A DNA stretch of 64,000 nt from Chaenocephalus aceratus (lineage: Eukaryota; Chordata; Actinopteri; Perciformes; Channichthyidae): assembly GCA_023974075.1 (NCBI GenBank), contig JAMFTG010000072.1:232001-296000 (forward strand). Direction: 5' to 3'. This document shows, one piece after another, positions 22,916 to 34,940 of this stretch (positions are counted from its first letter, which is position 1; the number at the start of each line of letters is the position of its first letter). Below the pieces are notes generated by a model that was given only the letters and a program-made list of their open reading frames with translations, ran no database searches and was not told the DNA's origin. Position numbers and translations under genes: made by a program.

Positions 22916-24648
22916 AGAGCGGTGCAGGGATGACGTATTTGTGTAGGCTGACCAGAAGTAAGCATCTCCCTGGTTCATTCGACAAAAGCAAATGGGGTTT
23001 TTCCATAGGATTTTTGAATATTGCAGAAAATAAGATGTGTGGCAAAATAAAATGTATGATACTTGCACGTTTTGTTCAAGAGAATAATCTCCACATGTGA
23101 ACACCACTTTAAATGCAATCTCCAGTAGTAAAAAGATAACGTTGGGCTATAAAGGAACTACAGCACGGTCACATGACTTCACCACCGCTAAGCTAAAGGT
23201 GGCTAATGTTGGGCTATAAAGGAACTACAGCACGGTCACATGACTTCACGTCACCACCGCTAAGCTAAAGGTGGCTAATGTTGGGCTATAAAGGAACTAC
23301 AGCACGGTCACATGACTTCACGTCACCACCGCTAAGCTAAAGGTGGCTAATGTTGGGCTATAAAGGAACTACAGCACGGTCACATGACTTCACGTCACCA
23401 CCGCTAAGCTAAAGGTGGCTAATGTTGGGCTATAAAGGAACTACAGCACGGTCACATGACTTCACGTCACCACCGCTAAGCTAAAGGCGGCTAATGTTGG
23501 GCTATAAAGGAACTACAGCACGGTCACATGACTTCACGTCACCACCGCTAAGCTAAAGGTGGCTAATGTTGGGCTATAAAGGAACTACAGCACGGTCACA
23601 TCACTTCACGTCACCACCGCTAAGCTAAAGGCGGCTAATGTTGGGCTATAAAGTAACTACAGCACGGTCACATGACTTCACGTCACCACCGCTAAGCTAA
23701 AGGAGGCTAATGTTGGGCTATAAAGGAACTACAGCACGGTCACATGACCTCACGTCACCACCGCTAAGCTAAAGGCGGCTAATGTTGGACTATAAAGGAA
23801 CTACAGCACGGTCACATGACTTCACGTCACCACCGCTAAGCTAAAGGCGGCTAATGTTGGGCTATAAAGGAACTACAGCACGGTTACATGACTTCACGTC
23901 ACCACCGCTAAGCTAAAGGTGGCTAATGTTGGGCTATAAAGGAACTACAGCACGGTCACATGACTTCACGTCACCACCGCTAAGCTAAAGGTGGTTAATG
24001 TTGGGCTATAGAGGAACTACAGCACGGTCACATGACTTCACGTCACCACCGCTAAGCTAAAGGCGGCTAATGTCGGGCTATAAAGGAACTACAGCACGGT
24101 CACATGACTTCACGTCACCACCGCTAAGCTAAAGGCGGCTAATGTCGGGCTATAAAGGAACTACAGTACGGTCACATGACTTCACGTCACCACCGCTAAG
24201 CTAAAGGCGGCTAATGTCGGGCTATAAAGGAACTACAGCACGGTCACATGACTTCACGTCACCACCGCTAAGCTAAAGGTGGCTAATGTTGGGCTATAAA
24301 GGAACTACAGCACGGTCACATGACTTCACGTCACCACCGCTAAGCTAAAGGTGGCTAATGTTGGGCTATAAAGGAACTACAGCACGGTCACATGACTTCA
24401 CGTCACCACCGCTAAGCTAAAGGCGGTTAATGCTGGGCGTGATGACGTTTAGTCGTCTCATTTAGACACTTGTTGGCAACCGCCATTTTTAAATTCACCA
24501 GTTGGGTATTTACTGACGTATTTTATTTTGACATTAAAATCTCTTTAGCTTGTGTCAACCAGATACCTTAATTCAGGATCTAAGCAAACTAGAAGTGCTA
24601 GAATGCTAACTTATGTACAGGTTTTAGGACTCATTCCTGCACCACTCT
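22916..24648 (+). mobile_element. TIR element carrying a 72-bp tandem array, copy 1
   Basis: Ends AGAGCGGTGCAGGGATGA and (complement) AGAGTGGTGCAGGAATGA form an inverted repeat around about 1.7 kb. Inside is an array of about 18 copies of a 72-bp unit (23129-24440). Flanking parts recur at 42457-43431 and 62730-63384, so this is one transposon family with variable array length. No coding capacity. Confidence 0.75.
23129..24440 (+). repeat. 72-bp minisatellite, about 18 units
   Basis: Each unit carries GGGCTATAAAGGAACTACAG, then GGTCACATGACTTCACGTCA and CCACCGCTAAGCTAAAGG. Divergence is only a few substitutions per unit, so amplification is recent. The first unit lacks the ACGTC step. Each unit has a palindromic GTCACATGAC E-box and, on the complement, TGACGTGA. 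Confidence 0.95.
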
Positions 24649-24649
24649 G

Positions 24650-25611
24650 TAGCCTTATAGTTTGTTGGCTTTTGTACTTCACTTAACTACAGTTCCATTT
24701 TACTTCAAATATCTATGTGGTGTTCATTTGCACATTTTTCTTTTTGACAGAGCTCATTTTACCCTAATAAGTCCCCAAACTGTATGGAATTGAAGCACTA
24801 CATCACTGGAGAAGAGTTTGCGTGGGTGTTTGTATTGCAGGCAGCAACTTAACAATCTGTCCTACTTGCCGTCTTTTCCAAGAAAGTGAAAACATGCATA
24901 ACTTTTCTACGAAAGATGGCTCTCATTTCCTGAGCGTGGCATTTTGCTTTGTGTTGTATTGCAGCTCATGTCTAGTCTATCTCTTCCCATCAGAATGCAA
25001 CAGACAACAAAACATCAAATGCTTTTTATTTAGTAAAGACATGGATGTGTTGCCCGGTGAATTACTGAACTACTAACCCCCATATAGATGTTGTACGCCT
25101 TACTGACGTCAAATGTTGTATTGTATTGTATACTCATTGTGAAGCTGACCGTTGAGCGGCCGACCAAGCAACGAGGCAGAGAGTTCAAATATAACCCGGC
25201 GTGGCCACTCCTTGTGGTACATGACACAGCCTCAATATTACTGTCTCATGTGAACACAGTCTCCAGCCACAAGGATCCCACACACACTACCTGAAACAGA
25301 GCCTAAATACACACACACTAATCAGGCCAATAAGACACAGGTGGGGGGGGAGACAACACAGGGCACCAGGTGACCGCAATCACCAGTAACAGCCAAGACG
25401 GGAGGGGGAACACTTGTACAATTAATGCAACGTCATGACATATACACGCTCAAACATATTATTTTGCACACAATGATTAATCTCAACCTCTGTCAATCTT
25501 ACACAATCATTAACGCTTTCGGCGCTCTCGCTGTAACTCCCCTCTCTTTTCAGGTGGAGCCGAGGACCGACCAGCATCTGCCAGACGACATTCCAATTAA
25601 TACGGTTTAAT
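24650..25611. other. intergenic, nothing recognised
   Basis: Unique-looking DNA with a few short spurious frames. No repeat family, promoter or gene was recognised. Confidence 0.5.
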
Positions 25612-25614
25612 CAT

Positions 25615-26355
25615 TTAAAGGTGGGGTAGGTACGTTTCAGAAACCGGCTCGAGATACACTTTTTGTTATATTCCATGGAATGCTCTTAACATCCCGATAG
25701 CAATGAATATCTTAAAGGTGGGGTAGGTAAGTTTGAGAAACCGGCTCGAGATCGCTAGAATTTGAAAATACACAACCGGAGAAAATCTGCCACTTCCTCA
25801 CAGAGCCCCTCCCCCAACACACACGAACGCGCACATGACCAATGAGGGCACGAGATAAGTGTGTGCCCCGATGGGAGGCTGACAGGCAGGTAGGCCATCC
25901 AATCGGTTGGTTGTACTTTTTACAGTATTACGGCTTCTACAGATGACATTTTTTTATGGATTTTTTGTCAAAGCACTTCAGATATTCATTGCTATCGGGA
26001 TGTTAAGAGCATTCCATGGAATATAACAAAAAGTGTATCTCGAGCCGGTTTCTGAAACTTACCTACCCCACCTTTAAGTGCTTTGACAAAAAATCCATAA
26101 AAAAACGTCATCTGTAGAAACCGTAATACTGTAAAAAGTACATCCAATCCGTTTAGCCGACGGATTGGATGGCCTACCTGCCTGTCAGCATTCCATCGGG
26201 GCACACACTTATCTCGTGCCCTCATTGGTCATGTGCGCGTTCGTGTGTGTTGGAGGAGGGGCTCTATAAGGAAGTAGCAGATTTTCTCCGGTTGTGTATT
26301 TTCAAATTCTAGCGATCTCGAGCCGGTTTCTCAAACTTACCTACCCCACCTTTAA
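25615..26355 (-). mobile_element. TTAA MITE copy 2, host of a self-insertion
   Basis: The outer element has TTAA at 25615-25618 and 26352-26355 and lies in reverse orientation relative to copy 1. It is split at 25712/26077 by a second complete member of the same family. Removing the insert restores GAATATCTTAAGTGCTTTG, as found intact at about 9287-9303. Confidence 0.88.
25712..26077 (+). mobile_element. TTAA MITE copy 3, inserted in copy 2
   Basis: A complete 366-bp element with TTAAAGGTGGGGTAGGTAAG and its complement at the ends, flanked by TTAA on both sides inside the host copy. It has no coding capacity. Confidence 0.9.
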
Positions 26356-27151
26356 TAAATACTACATCAATAAATAGTATAATTTATATAGAAAATTGCA
26401 AATATGCAATGCCAAACTGTACTGTGCAAATCACGCTAATAAAGTGCTGAGTGACATTATTACTGTGCAAAAGGAAGTTGTTTCATAAAGTGCAAACCCA
26501 CATGTGCAATATTACAAGGCTCGAAGCTGTCAGTCCACGGTAACGTCACTCGTGCATCATACAGCACACGGGGCAGATGTATAATCCTTTGCATTCACAA
26601 TAACCCTGAAACGACACCGGTGACGTTTGTGTTCCCGTTTCACCTCCAATCCCGACTCATATTGAGTTTCCGTTCCCTCTGACGCCTTTAGGTGTGGTTC
26701 TTCCCCGAGGGCCTTTTCTTGTTGATAGCGTTGGCATCAATTATTAGCCAACACACATTTGACACCGCTCTATCTGGGTCACACATCACACCGTTTAATT
26801 GAAGGGCTTTTCCAGAGATGGTCACACAGCCTGGTCTCCTAGAAATCACGATCCAATACGACAAAACTACATTTGTCAAATATCTTTTAAAGTTATCACA
26901 ACTACGTCCGTAATTCAAGTCCATTTAAATCCCCACATGGTCAGTGTGGAAAACATGGGTCTTTCCCCTCACTGATGGAAGTGTCATTTATAACCAAATA
27001 TGTTAGTATTCATTTGGAATGATGCATTAATTTCTGTACAAAATCCAATGGTTGTTCAATTTAGCTTGAAACCAGAAATATCAACCTTGTGGTAAATTTG
27101 AGGAAAACCAGGGGATCAGCAAAGTCAGAAGGATTTATCGACTGGGGACAA
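26356..27151. other. intergenic, nothing recognised
   Basis: AT-rich single-copy-looking sequence. No gene, RNA or repeat is supported. Confidence 0.5.
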
Positions 27152-28403
27152 CAGAGGAGGGACAAGTACTCAGATCTTGTACTTGAGTAAAAGTAGAAGT
27201 ACTCAGATCTTGTACTTGAGTAAAAGTAGAAGTACTCAGATCTTGTACTTGAGTAAAAGTAGAAGTACTCAGATCTTGTACTTGAGTAAAAAGTAGAAGT
27301 ATTCAGATCTTGTACTTGAGTAAAAGTAGAAGTACTCAGATCTTGTACTTGAGTAAAAGTAGAAGTACTCAGATCTTGTACTTGAGTAAAAGCAGAAGTA
27401 CTCAGATCTTGTACTTGAGTAAAAGCAGAAGTACTCAGATCTTGTACTTGAGTAAAAGCAGAAGTACTCAGATATTGTACTTGAGTAAAAGCAGAAGTAC
27501 TCAGATCTTGTACTTGAGTAAAAGTAGAAGGACTCAGATCTTGTACTTGAGTAAAAGTAGAAGTACTCAGATCTTGTACTTGAGTAAAAGTAGAAGTACT
27601 CAGATCTTGTACTTGAGTAAAAGTAGAAGTACTCAGATATTGTACTTGAGTAAAAGTAGAAGTACTCAGATCTTGTACTTGAGTAAAAGTAGAAGTACTC
27701 AGATCTTGTACTTGAGTAAAAGTAGAAGGACTCAGATCTTGTACTTGAGTAAAAGTAGAAGTACTCAGATCTTGTACTTGAGTAAAAGTAGAAGTACTCA
27801 GATCTTGTACTTGAGTAAAAGTAGAAGGACTCAGATCTTGTACTTGAGTAAAAGTAGAAGTACTCAGATCTTGTACTTGAGTAAAAGCAGAAGTACTCAG
27901 ATCTTGTACTTGAGTAAAGTACCAGAGTGTAGGAATACTCTGTTACAGTAAAAGTCCTTCATTCAAAATGTTCCTCAAGTGAAAGTAGAAAAGTATTCTC
28001 ATCTAAATATAGTGAAAGACAGTAAAAGTAGTCGTTGTGCAGATTGGTCCATTTCAGAATAATATATATGATATGTTTTATAATGATTGATCATGAAAAT
28101 GTTCTCAGAGCTGGTGAAGGTGCAGCTAGTCTGAAGTACTTTGTAGACTGCAGGGTAGCTGGTGGATTTACTCCAGGTGGAACTAAAGTCTGATTCAACA
28201 CTTGATTATATTTCACATCATTCATCCACATCTGTGAAGTAACTAAAGGGATTAAATACATGTAGTGGAGGAAAAGTACACCATGTACCTCTGAACTGTA
28301 CTGGAGTAGAAGTACACAGTAACATAAAATAGAAATACTCAAGTAAAGTACAAGTATCTCAAAATGGTACTCTACTTGAATAATGCACTTAGTTACACCA
28401 CTA
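27152..28403 (-). mobile_element. hAT MITE with 33-bp array and perfect 8-bp target duplication
   Basis: Ends CAGAGGAGGGACAAGTACTC and (complement) TAGTGGTGTAACTAAGTGCA are flanked by GGGGACAA at 27144-27151 and 28404-28411, a perfect 8-bp duplication typical of hAT transposition. The left 760 bp is an array of about 23 units of 33 bp (AGTACTCAGATCTTGTACTT core); the right part is unique. The array is stop-free in one frame (213 codons, [11 protein letters not shown] repeated) but not a gene. Confidence 0.88.
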
Positions 28404-28411
28404 GGGGACAA

Positions 28412-29087
28412 TAATAAGTACATTTAATCCAATAGTTGATTATATGTTGTAGTCTGGACGACAGTAGTGGATCACCCGACACGACCGATACACTTCCAAC
28501 TCTGCATGACGTCAATCGATCACATTCTGCCTCCTATCAGAGGGACAATCTCAACGTTGGATGATTGCACTGATTGCGCCAAAAGAAGAACATTAATGAT
28601 ACAAAAATCAAAGCTCACAGACTCCAGATGAATCCTATCTGACATCCATTAATGAGAGGGGACATGGAAGTGTTGGCCATGAGTCCCTCCTCCCGTTGGA
28701 AAATAAAAACAAACTCTGAATATTCGGAGAATTCGGTCTCTGGATTTAGGAATTCAAAGACTTGAGAGATGGGCTGACGCACGGTGGATACAGCGCGCTG
28801 AGGAATGCAGACAGACGGTTCTTTATCAGCACAGCTCCAGAGACAAATACCTTTTAAAATTCTTAGCACTCGGGAGTCATATGGCAGGGATTCGCCTTCA
28901 GGACAAAGCTCAGGGCAAAGATAGAAGTGATATCACCGACCCTTTGTTCATTGTTTCAGCTCATTTGGATATGGCTAAAGTCAAACGAAAATAAAGTGGT
29001 TTTACGCAGCCACGTTTGAACTATTACACACAATTTAACAAGCTAAATATCAATAATTTCACAGCTTTAAGCAAAGGAAATGAAGCA
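28412..29087. other. intergenic, nothing recognised
   Basis: No gene or repeat recognised between the two hAT-type elements. Confidence 0.5.
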
Positions 29088-29095
29088 CTTGTAGT

Positions 29096-29381
29096 CAGGG
29101 GCACACCTTGCGAACGGGCAAGGCAGGCAACTGCTTGGGGCCCCGGACCAGAAGGGGGCTCCCAAAGAAGGTAGATTAAGAGGGTCCACAGCAACGACAA
29201 CATGAAACACCCTTTCATTTACTGCAACGACATGTCGGGAAACCCCTCAAGGCGGCCCCATGCATAGCTGCCTAAAATGCTGCTTCTTTTCGGGGGGGGG
29301 GGGGGGGTGATGAAAAGCTGGTTCGAGGGGCCCCCAGTGAATGTTTGCCTAGGGCCCCCACATACTCTAGGATCGCCACTG
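29096..29381. mobile_element. hAT MITE with perfect 8-bp target duplication
   Basis: A 286-bp element from CAGGGGCACACCTTG to GGATCGCCACTG, flanked by CTTGTAGT at 29088-29095 and 29382-29389. The interior has GGGGCCCC-rich near-terminal repeats and a G-run at about 29290-29306. Confidence 0.85.
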
Positions 29382-29461
29382 CTTGTAGTACCAGGCCAGA
29401 ATCCGTTAACATGTGGCAGCAGATTTAGCTCAGTGTTCTTTGACTCCGTCCAAATGTGGGC

Positions 29462-29795
29462 GTCTTTGGCTCAGGTTTAGCGATCGCCCACCAATCAACA
29501 GGTCTGTGGTTAGATCTCCAGCCCCCGCAGTCAAGATGCCGAAGAGTCCTTGGGCAAGACTCAACCAGAAAGTGCCCCCCAAAGCCTTTAAACCTACCTA
29601 AGTTCTCCTGCTCTACCGTTTACCTTCAGTGGCTGCCCGAATCCACTTAAATGACTCTGGTACTGGCCTAATGCACTGTGAAGGGTTCTGGTCCTACATA
29701 CACTCCAGCATATTATAACAGCAAGAGGGACTGAGGTACCCCTCAATAAAAACACGGCTTCAAAATGGTTAAAGGAGCTCCTCATTTATATCAGG
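29462..29795 (+). mobile_element. tRNA-derived SINE
   Basis: The head resembles a tRNA promoter (TTGGCTCAGGTTTAGCG as A-box region, GTGGTTAGATCTCCAG as decayed B box). It is followed by GAGTCCTTGGGCAAGACTCA, the conserved body of fish tRNA-SINEs. Diverged. Confidence 0.6.
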
Positions 29796-29886
29796 ACGGC
29801 AGAAAGTCTGCACATCTGTTTTGACTGCACCAAGGCCAACAATGAATGAACAAAAACTATATTATATATATATATATATATATATA

Positions 29887-30220
29887 GACAAGGCTGTCCA
29901 ACAACATCATGGGACCCAAAGAATATGAACTGCTACCATCGAATGGGAGATGCAATACAGCCAGACTGAAGCATCCTTTGTGCCCCAGTCAGTCCTCTCT
30001 CAGTAGACACAGAGCTGAATCCAGATCAGATCACGCTGAAGGCCCTTTGAGTTTTCTCTCACTGATCGTGATGTTATGTTCAATGTTTGTTGTTTGTTTT
30101 TCATGTGTTGTGTCTTGATATGTGTCTGTTGATGTTACTCATGGAGCTGCTGTGATGCAAGGAGCATTTCAGACTTGATCTGACCATTCAAGTATTATCG
30201 TATCATATCGTATATAATGT
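29887..30220 (+). mobile_element. LINE 3' fragment, copy 1
   Basis: Plus strand: a short coding remnant ([20 protein letters not shown]) typical of a LINE ORF2 C-terminus, then a 3' UTR ending CTTGATCTGACCATTCAAGT. Matches 49341-49640. Confidence 0.6.
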
Positions 30221-30310
30221 ACGCAGCACTTGCAAAAGTTTGGCTTATTGTAAGCTCATGTACTTAAGTGTAAGTCTGAAACACTCTGCTTCTGTGACGG
30301 AAATTACATC

Positions 30311-30930
30311 GAGCAAGCCAGACGAGCGAGCGAGCGAGCTGAGCGAGCCAGCCAGCCAGCCATCCAGCCAAAGAGCCAGCAGCCAGCGAGAGAGCGAGCG
30401 AGCGAGCCAGCCAGCCAGCGAGCCAGCCAGCCAGCGAGCCGCCAGCGAGCCAGCCAGCCCAGCCAACGAGCCAGCGATCCAGCCATCCAGCTATCCATGC
30501 CATCGCTAGCCATCAGCTAGCTAGCCACAGCCATCCATCCAGCATGCTCAGCTATCTAGCTATCCATTATCTATCTATCATCCATCCATCCATCTCCATC
30601 CATCCATCTATCCATCCATCCATCTATCTATCCATCTATCCATCATCTATCCTCCATCCATCCAACTATCCATCTATCCATCCATCCATCTATCCATCCA
30701 TCTATCCATCCATCTATCTATCCATCTATCCATCCATCTATCCATCCATCTATCTATCTATCATCTATCTATCTATCCATCTATCCATCCATCCATCTCC
30801 ATCCATCCATCTATCCATCCATCCATCTATCTATCCATCTATCCATCCATCCATCCATCTATCTATCCATCTATCCATCCATCCATCTATCTATCCATCT
30901 ATCTATCTATCCATCTATCCATATATCATA
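30311..30930. repeat. compound CAGC/GAGC and (ATCC/ATCT)n microsatellite
   Basis: About 230 bp of mixed CCAG/GAGC tetranucleotides (30311-30543) pass into about 390 bp of CATC/TATC repeats (30545-30930). All frames through it are low-complexity and not coding. Confidence 0.95.
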
Positions 30931-31449
30931 TAAATGCAGTATGTTTACCAAATACAAAACTCTCCAGTCAAAAGGAAAGTGGTCCCAACATGATCTCATT
31001 ACCTTCATTACCATCTTTGGCTTCGTGTGACCTACACATGCTTGAAATGGAAAACACACCGAGGTATTACCCAATGGCTGTTTGACATTGTTCAGGGTTG
31101 TCACGGCCACATTTCAAGTGCATACCGAGAACTCTGAAGAGCTGCAGCCGCCCAGTGACTCAGCCACTCAGGTGCTCTCCATGGAGCCTGCAGAGAGAGA
31201 GAGCCCTTCATGGCCTCTGACGCAGAACTGCTAAGAAAACAGCATCAAGTGTGTAATCACTGTTTGACTGCAAACAACATGAAGTGAAGTCGCAGCGCCG
31301 CGGGGACACGGATGATGCTAATGAGCTGAGTTGTGTCATCTAAATGATTTCCTGTGGCGGGGAGTTGTGCAAAACTGTCTTTGCTGAAAGAACAGAAGCG
31401 TTGGGAAAGGTGTGGAGTAATGTGATGAAAAACATCTCTGTGTACCCAG
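30931..31449. other. intergenic, nothing recognised
   Basis: Single-copy-looking sequence with no supported gene. Confidence 0.5.
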
Positions 31450-34400
31450 AGAGGGCAAAAGTACACACATCCTTTACTCAAGAAGAAGTACAGATACTCG
31501 TGTTTAAAAAGTAGAAGTACTGACTAAACTTCTTTACTCAAGTGAAAGTAAAGAGGCTTTGAAGTGTCCTTCAGTAAAAAGTACCCATAGCTAGCAGCTG
31601 CTTTAAAGAGTACCTGACCTCCCTTTATATTAATAGAACCATGATGTCATTGTTAGCTAATGAATGTTTCCATGCTGAACAACGGCAACATGACAACGAT
31701 TTCCATTGGTCCCTCTTCTTTAGAGAAGACCAGGAAGTGATGGATACACGGATCGTGTTCAAATCAATAGGCACGCAATGACTCTAAAGAATAATGACCA
31801 CGCACCAACACACATTCAGACTAAAGGAACCAGCTGTTTGGGAAATGAGAGAAGTAGAAAGTACAGGTATTTGAGTTCAACATGTAAGAAGTAGAAAGTA
31901 CAGGTATTTGAGTTCAACATGTGAGAAGTAGAAAGTACAGGTATTTGGGTTCAACATGTAAGAAGTAGAAAGTACAGGTATTTGGGTTCAACATGTAAGA
32001 AGTAGAAAGTACAGGTATTTGGGTTCAACATGTAAGAAGTAGAAAGTACAGGTATTTGAGTTCAACATGTAAGAAGTAGAAAGTACAGGTATTTGAGTTC
32101 AACATGTAAGAAGTAGAAAGTACAGGTATTTGGGTTCAACATGTAAGAAGTAGAAAGTACAGGTATTTGAGTTCAACATGTAAGAAGTAGAAAGTACAGG
32201 TATTTGTGTTCAACATGTTAGAAGTAGAAAGTACAGGTATTTGGGTTCAACATGTAAGAAGTGGAAAGTACAGGTATTTGAGTTCAACATGTAAGAAGTA
32301 GAAAGTACAGGTATTTGAGTTCAACATGAGAGAAGTAGAAAGTACAGGTATTTGAGTTCAACATGTAAGAAGTAGAAAGTACAGGTATTTGTGTTCAACA
32401 TGTTAGAAGTAGAAAGTACAGGTATTTGGGTTCAACATGTAAGAAGTGGAAAGTACAGGTATTTGAGTTCAACATGTAAGAAGTAGAAAGTACAGGTATT
32501 TGAGTTCAACATGTAAGAAGTAGAAAGTACAGGTATTTGAGTTCAACATGTAAGAAGTAGAAAGTACAGGTATTTGGGTTCAACATGTAAGAAGTAGAAA
32601 GTACAGGTATTTGAGTTCAACATGTAAGAAGTGGAAAGTACAGGTATTTGGGTTCAACATGTAAGAAGTGGAAAGTACAGGTATTTGAGTTCAACATGTA
32701 AGAAGTAGAAAGTACAGGTATTTGTGTTCAACATGTAAGAAGTAGAAAGTACAGGTATTTGAGTTCAACATGTAAGAAGTAGAAAGTACAGGTATTTAGG
32801 TTCAACATGTAAGAAGTAGAAAGTACAGGTATTTGTGTTCAACATGTAAGAAGTAGAAAGTACAGGTATTTGAGTTCAACATGTGAGAAGTAGCAAGTAC
32901 AGGTATTTGTGTTCAACATGTAAGAAGTAGAAAGTACAGGTATTTGAGTTCAACATGTAAGAAGTAGAAAGTACAGGTATTTGTGTTCAACATGTAAGAA
33001 GTAGAAAGTACAGGTATTTTAGTTCAACATGTAAGAAGTAGAAAGTACAGGTATTTGTGTTCAACATGTAAGAAGTAGAAAGTACAGGTATTTGGGTTCA
33101 ACATGTAAGAAGTAGAAAGTACAGGTATTTGTGTTCAACATGTAAGAAGTAGAAAGTACAGGTATTTGGGTTCAACATGTAAGAAGTAGAAAGTACAGGT
33201 ATTTGTGTTCAACATGTAAGAAGTAGAAAGTACAGGTATTTGTGTTCAACATGTAAGAAGTAGAAAGTACAGGTATTTGGGTTCAAAATGTAAGAAGTAG
33301 AAAGTACAGGTATTTGTGTTCAACATGTAAGAAGTAGAAAGTACAGGTATTTGGGTTCAACATGTAAGAAGTAGAAAGTACAGGTATTTGGGTTCAACAT
33401 GTAAGAAGTAGAAAGTACAGGTATTTGTGTTCAACATGTAAGAAGTAGAAAGTACAGGTATTTGGGTTCAACATGTAAGAAGTAGAAAGTACAGGTATTT
33501 GTGTTCAACATGTAAGAAGTAGAAAGTTCAGGTATTTGTGTTCAACATGTAAGAAGTAGAAAGTACAGGTATTTGTGTTCAACATGTAAGAAGTAGAAAG
33601 TACAGGTATTTGGGTTCAACATGTAAGAAGTAGAAAGTACAGGTATTTGGGTTCAACATGTAAGAAGTAGAAAGTACAGGTATTTGTGTTCAACATGTAA
33701 GAAGTAGAAAGTACAGGTATTTGGGTTCAACATGTAAGAAGTAGAAAGTACAGGTATTTGTGTTCAACATGTAAGAAGTAGAAAGTTCAGGTATTTGTGT
33801 TCAACATGTAAGAAGTAGAAAGTACAGGTATTTGTGTTCAACATGTAAGAAGTAGAAAGTACAGGTATTTGGGTTCAACATGTGAGAAGTAGAAAGTACA
33901 GGTATTTGGGTTCAACATGTAAGAAGTAGAAAGTACAGGTATTTGTGTTCAACATGTAAGAAGTAGAAAGTTCAGGTATTTGTGTTCAACATGTGAGAAG
34001 TAGAAAGTACAGGTATTGAGTTCAACATGTAAGAAGTAGAAAGTACAGGTATTTGAGTTCAACATGTAAGAAGTAGAAAGTACAGGTATTTGGGTTCAAC
34101 ATGTAAGAAGTAGAAAGTACAGGTATTTGTGTTCAACATGTAAGAAGTAGAAAGTACAGATATTTGGGTTCAACATGTAAGAAGTAGAAAGTACAGGTAT
34201 TTGTGTTCAACATGTAAGAAGTAGAAAGTTCAGGTATTTGTGTTCAACATGTAAGAAGTAGAAAGTACAGGTATTTGAGTTCAACATGTAAGAAGTAGAA
34301 AGTACAGGTATTTGGGTTCAACATGTGAGAAGTAGAAAGTACAGGTATTTGGGTTCAACATGTAAGAAGTAGAAAGTACAGGTATTTGTGTTCAACATGT

Positions 34401-34940
34401 AAGAAGTAGAAAGTTCAGGTATTTGTGTTCAACATGTGAGAAGTAGAAAGTACAGGTATTTAAGTTCAACATGTAGGAAGTAGAAAGTACAGGTATTTGT
34501 GTTCAACATGTAAGAAGTAGAAAGTACAGGTATTTGTGTTCAACATGTAAGAAGTAGAAAGTACAGGTATTTGGGTTCAACATGTAAGAAGTAGAAAGTA
34601 CAGGTATTTGTGTTCAACATGTAAGAAGTAGAAAGTTCAGGTATTTGAGTTCAACATGTAAGAAGTAGAAAGTACAGGTATTTGTGTTCAACATGTAAGA
34701 AGTAGAAAGTACAGGTATTTGGGTTCAACATGTAAGAAGTAGAAAGTACAGGTATTTGTGTTCAACATGTAAGAAGTAGAAAGTTCAGGTATTTGAGTTC
34801 AACATGTAAGAAGTAGAAAGTACAGGTATTTGAGTTTTTAAAAAGTAAAAAAAAATCAGTAGTGGAGTAAAGTACTGATACCAGAACAATTTACTTAAGT
34901 ACAGTGACGAAGTATTTGTACTCCACTACTCCCCCCCCCT
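31450..34940 (+). mobile_element. expanded minisatellite MITE next to the rgl3 exon 7 copy
   Basis: The ends (CCAGAGAGGGCAAAAGTACA; CAAAT-type end before CTCCACTACTCCCCC) and body correspond, inverted, to the MITE at 12722-13240 in rgl3 intron 6. The internal 37-bp array has grown from about 6 to about 80 units (31850-34830). Confidence 0.75.
31850..34830 (+). repeat. 37-bp minisatellite, about 80 units
   Basis: Unit core AAGTAGAAAGTACAGGTATT then TGNGTTCAACATGTAAG. Position 22-23 alternates among TGAG, TGGG and TGTG variants, and higher-order blocks of these variants recur, pointing to block-wise amplification. Confidence 0.95.

Noticed and set aside
23129..24440. CRISPR-like regularly spaced repeats
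   Set aside because: Units are contiguous with no unique spacers, the genome is vertebrate, and the array lies in a transposon.
27310..27951. 213-codon plus-strand frame ([11 protein letters not shown] repeats)
   Set aside because: Produced by the 33-bp array of a hAT MITE, with no conserved protein, exon signals or codon bias.
30240..30933. Open frames rich in Ser/Gln/Ala and Ile/Tyr/Pro/Ser
   Set aside because: Tetranucleotide microsatellites read through in several frames on both strands.
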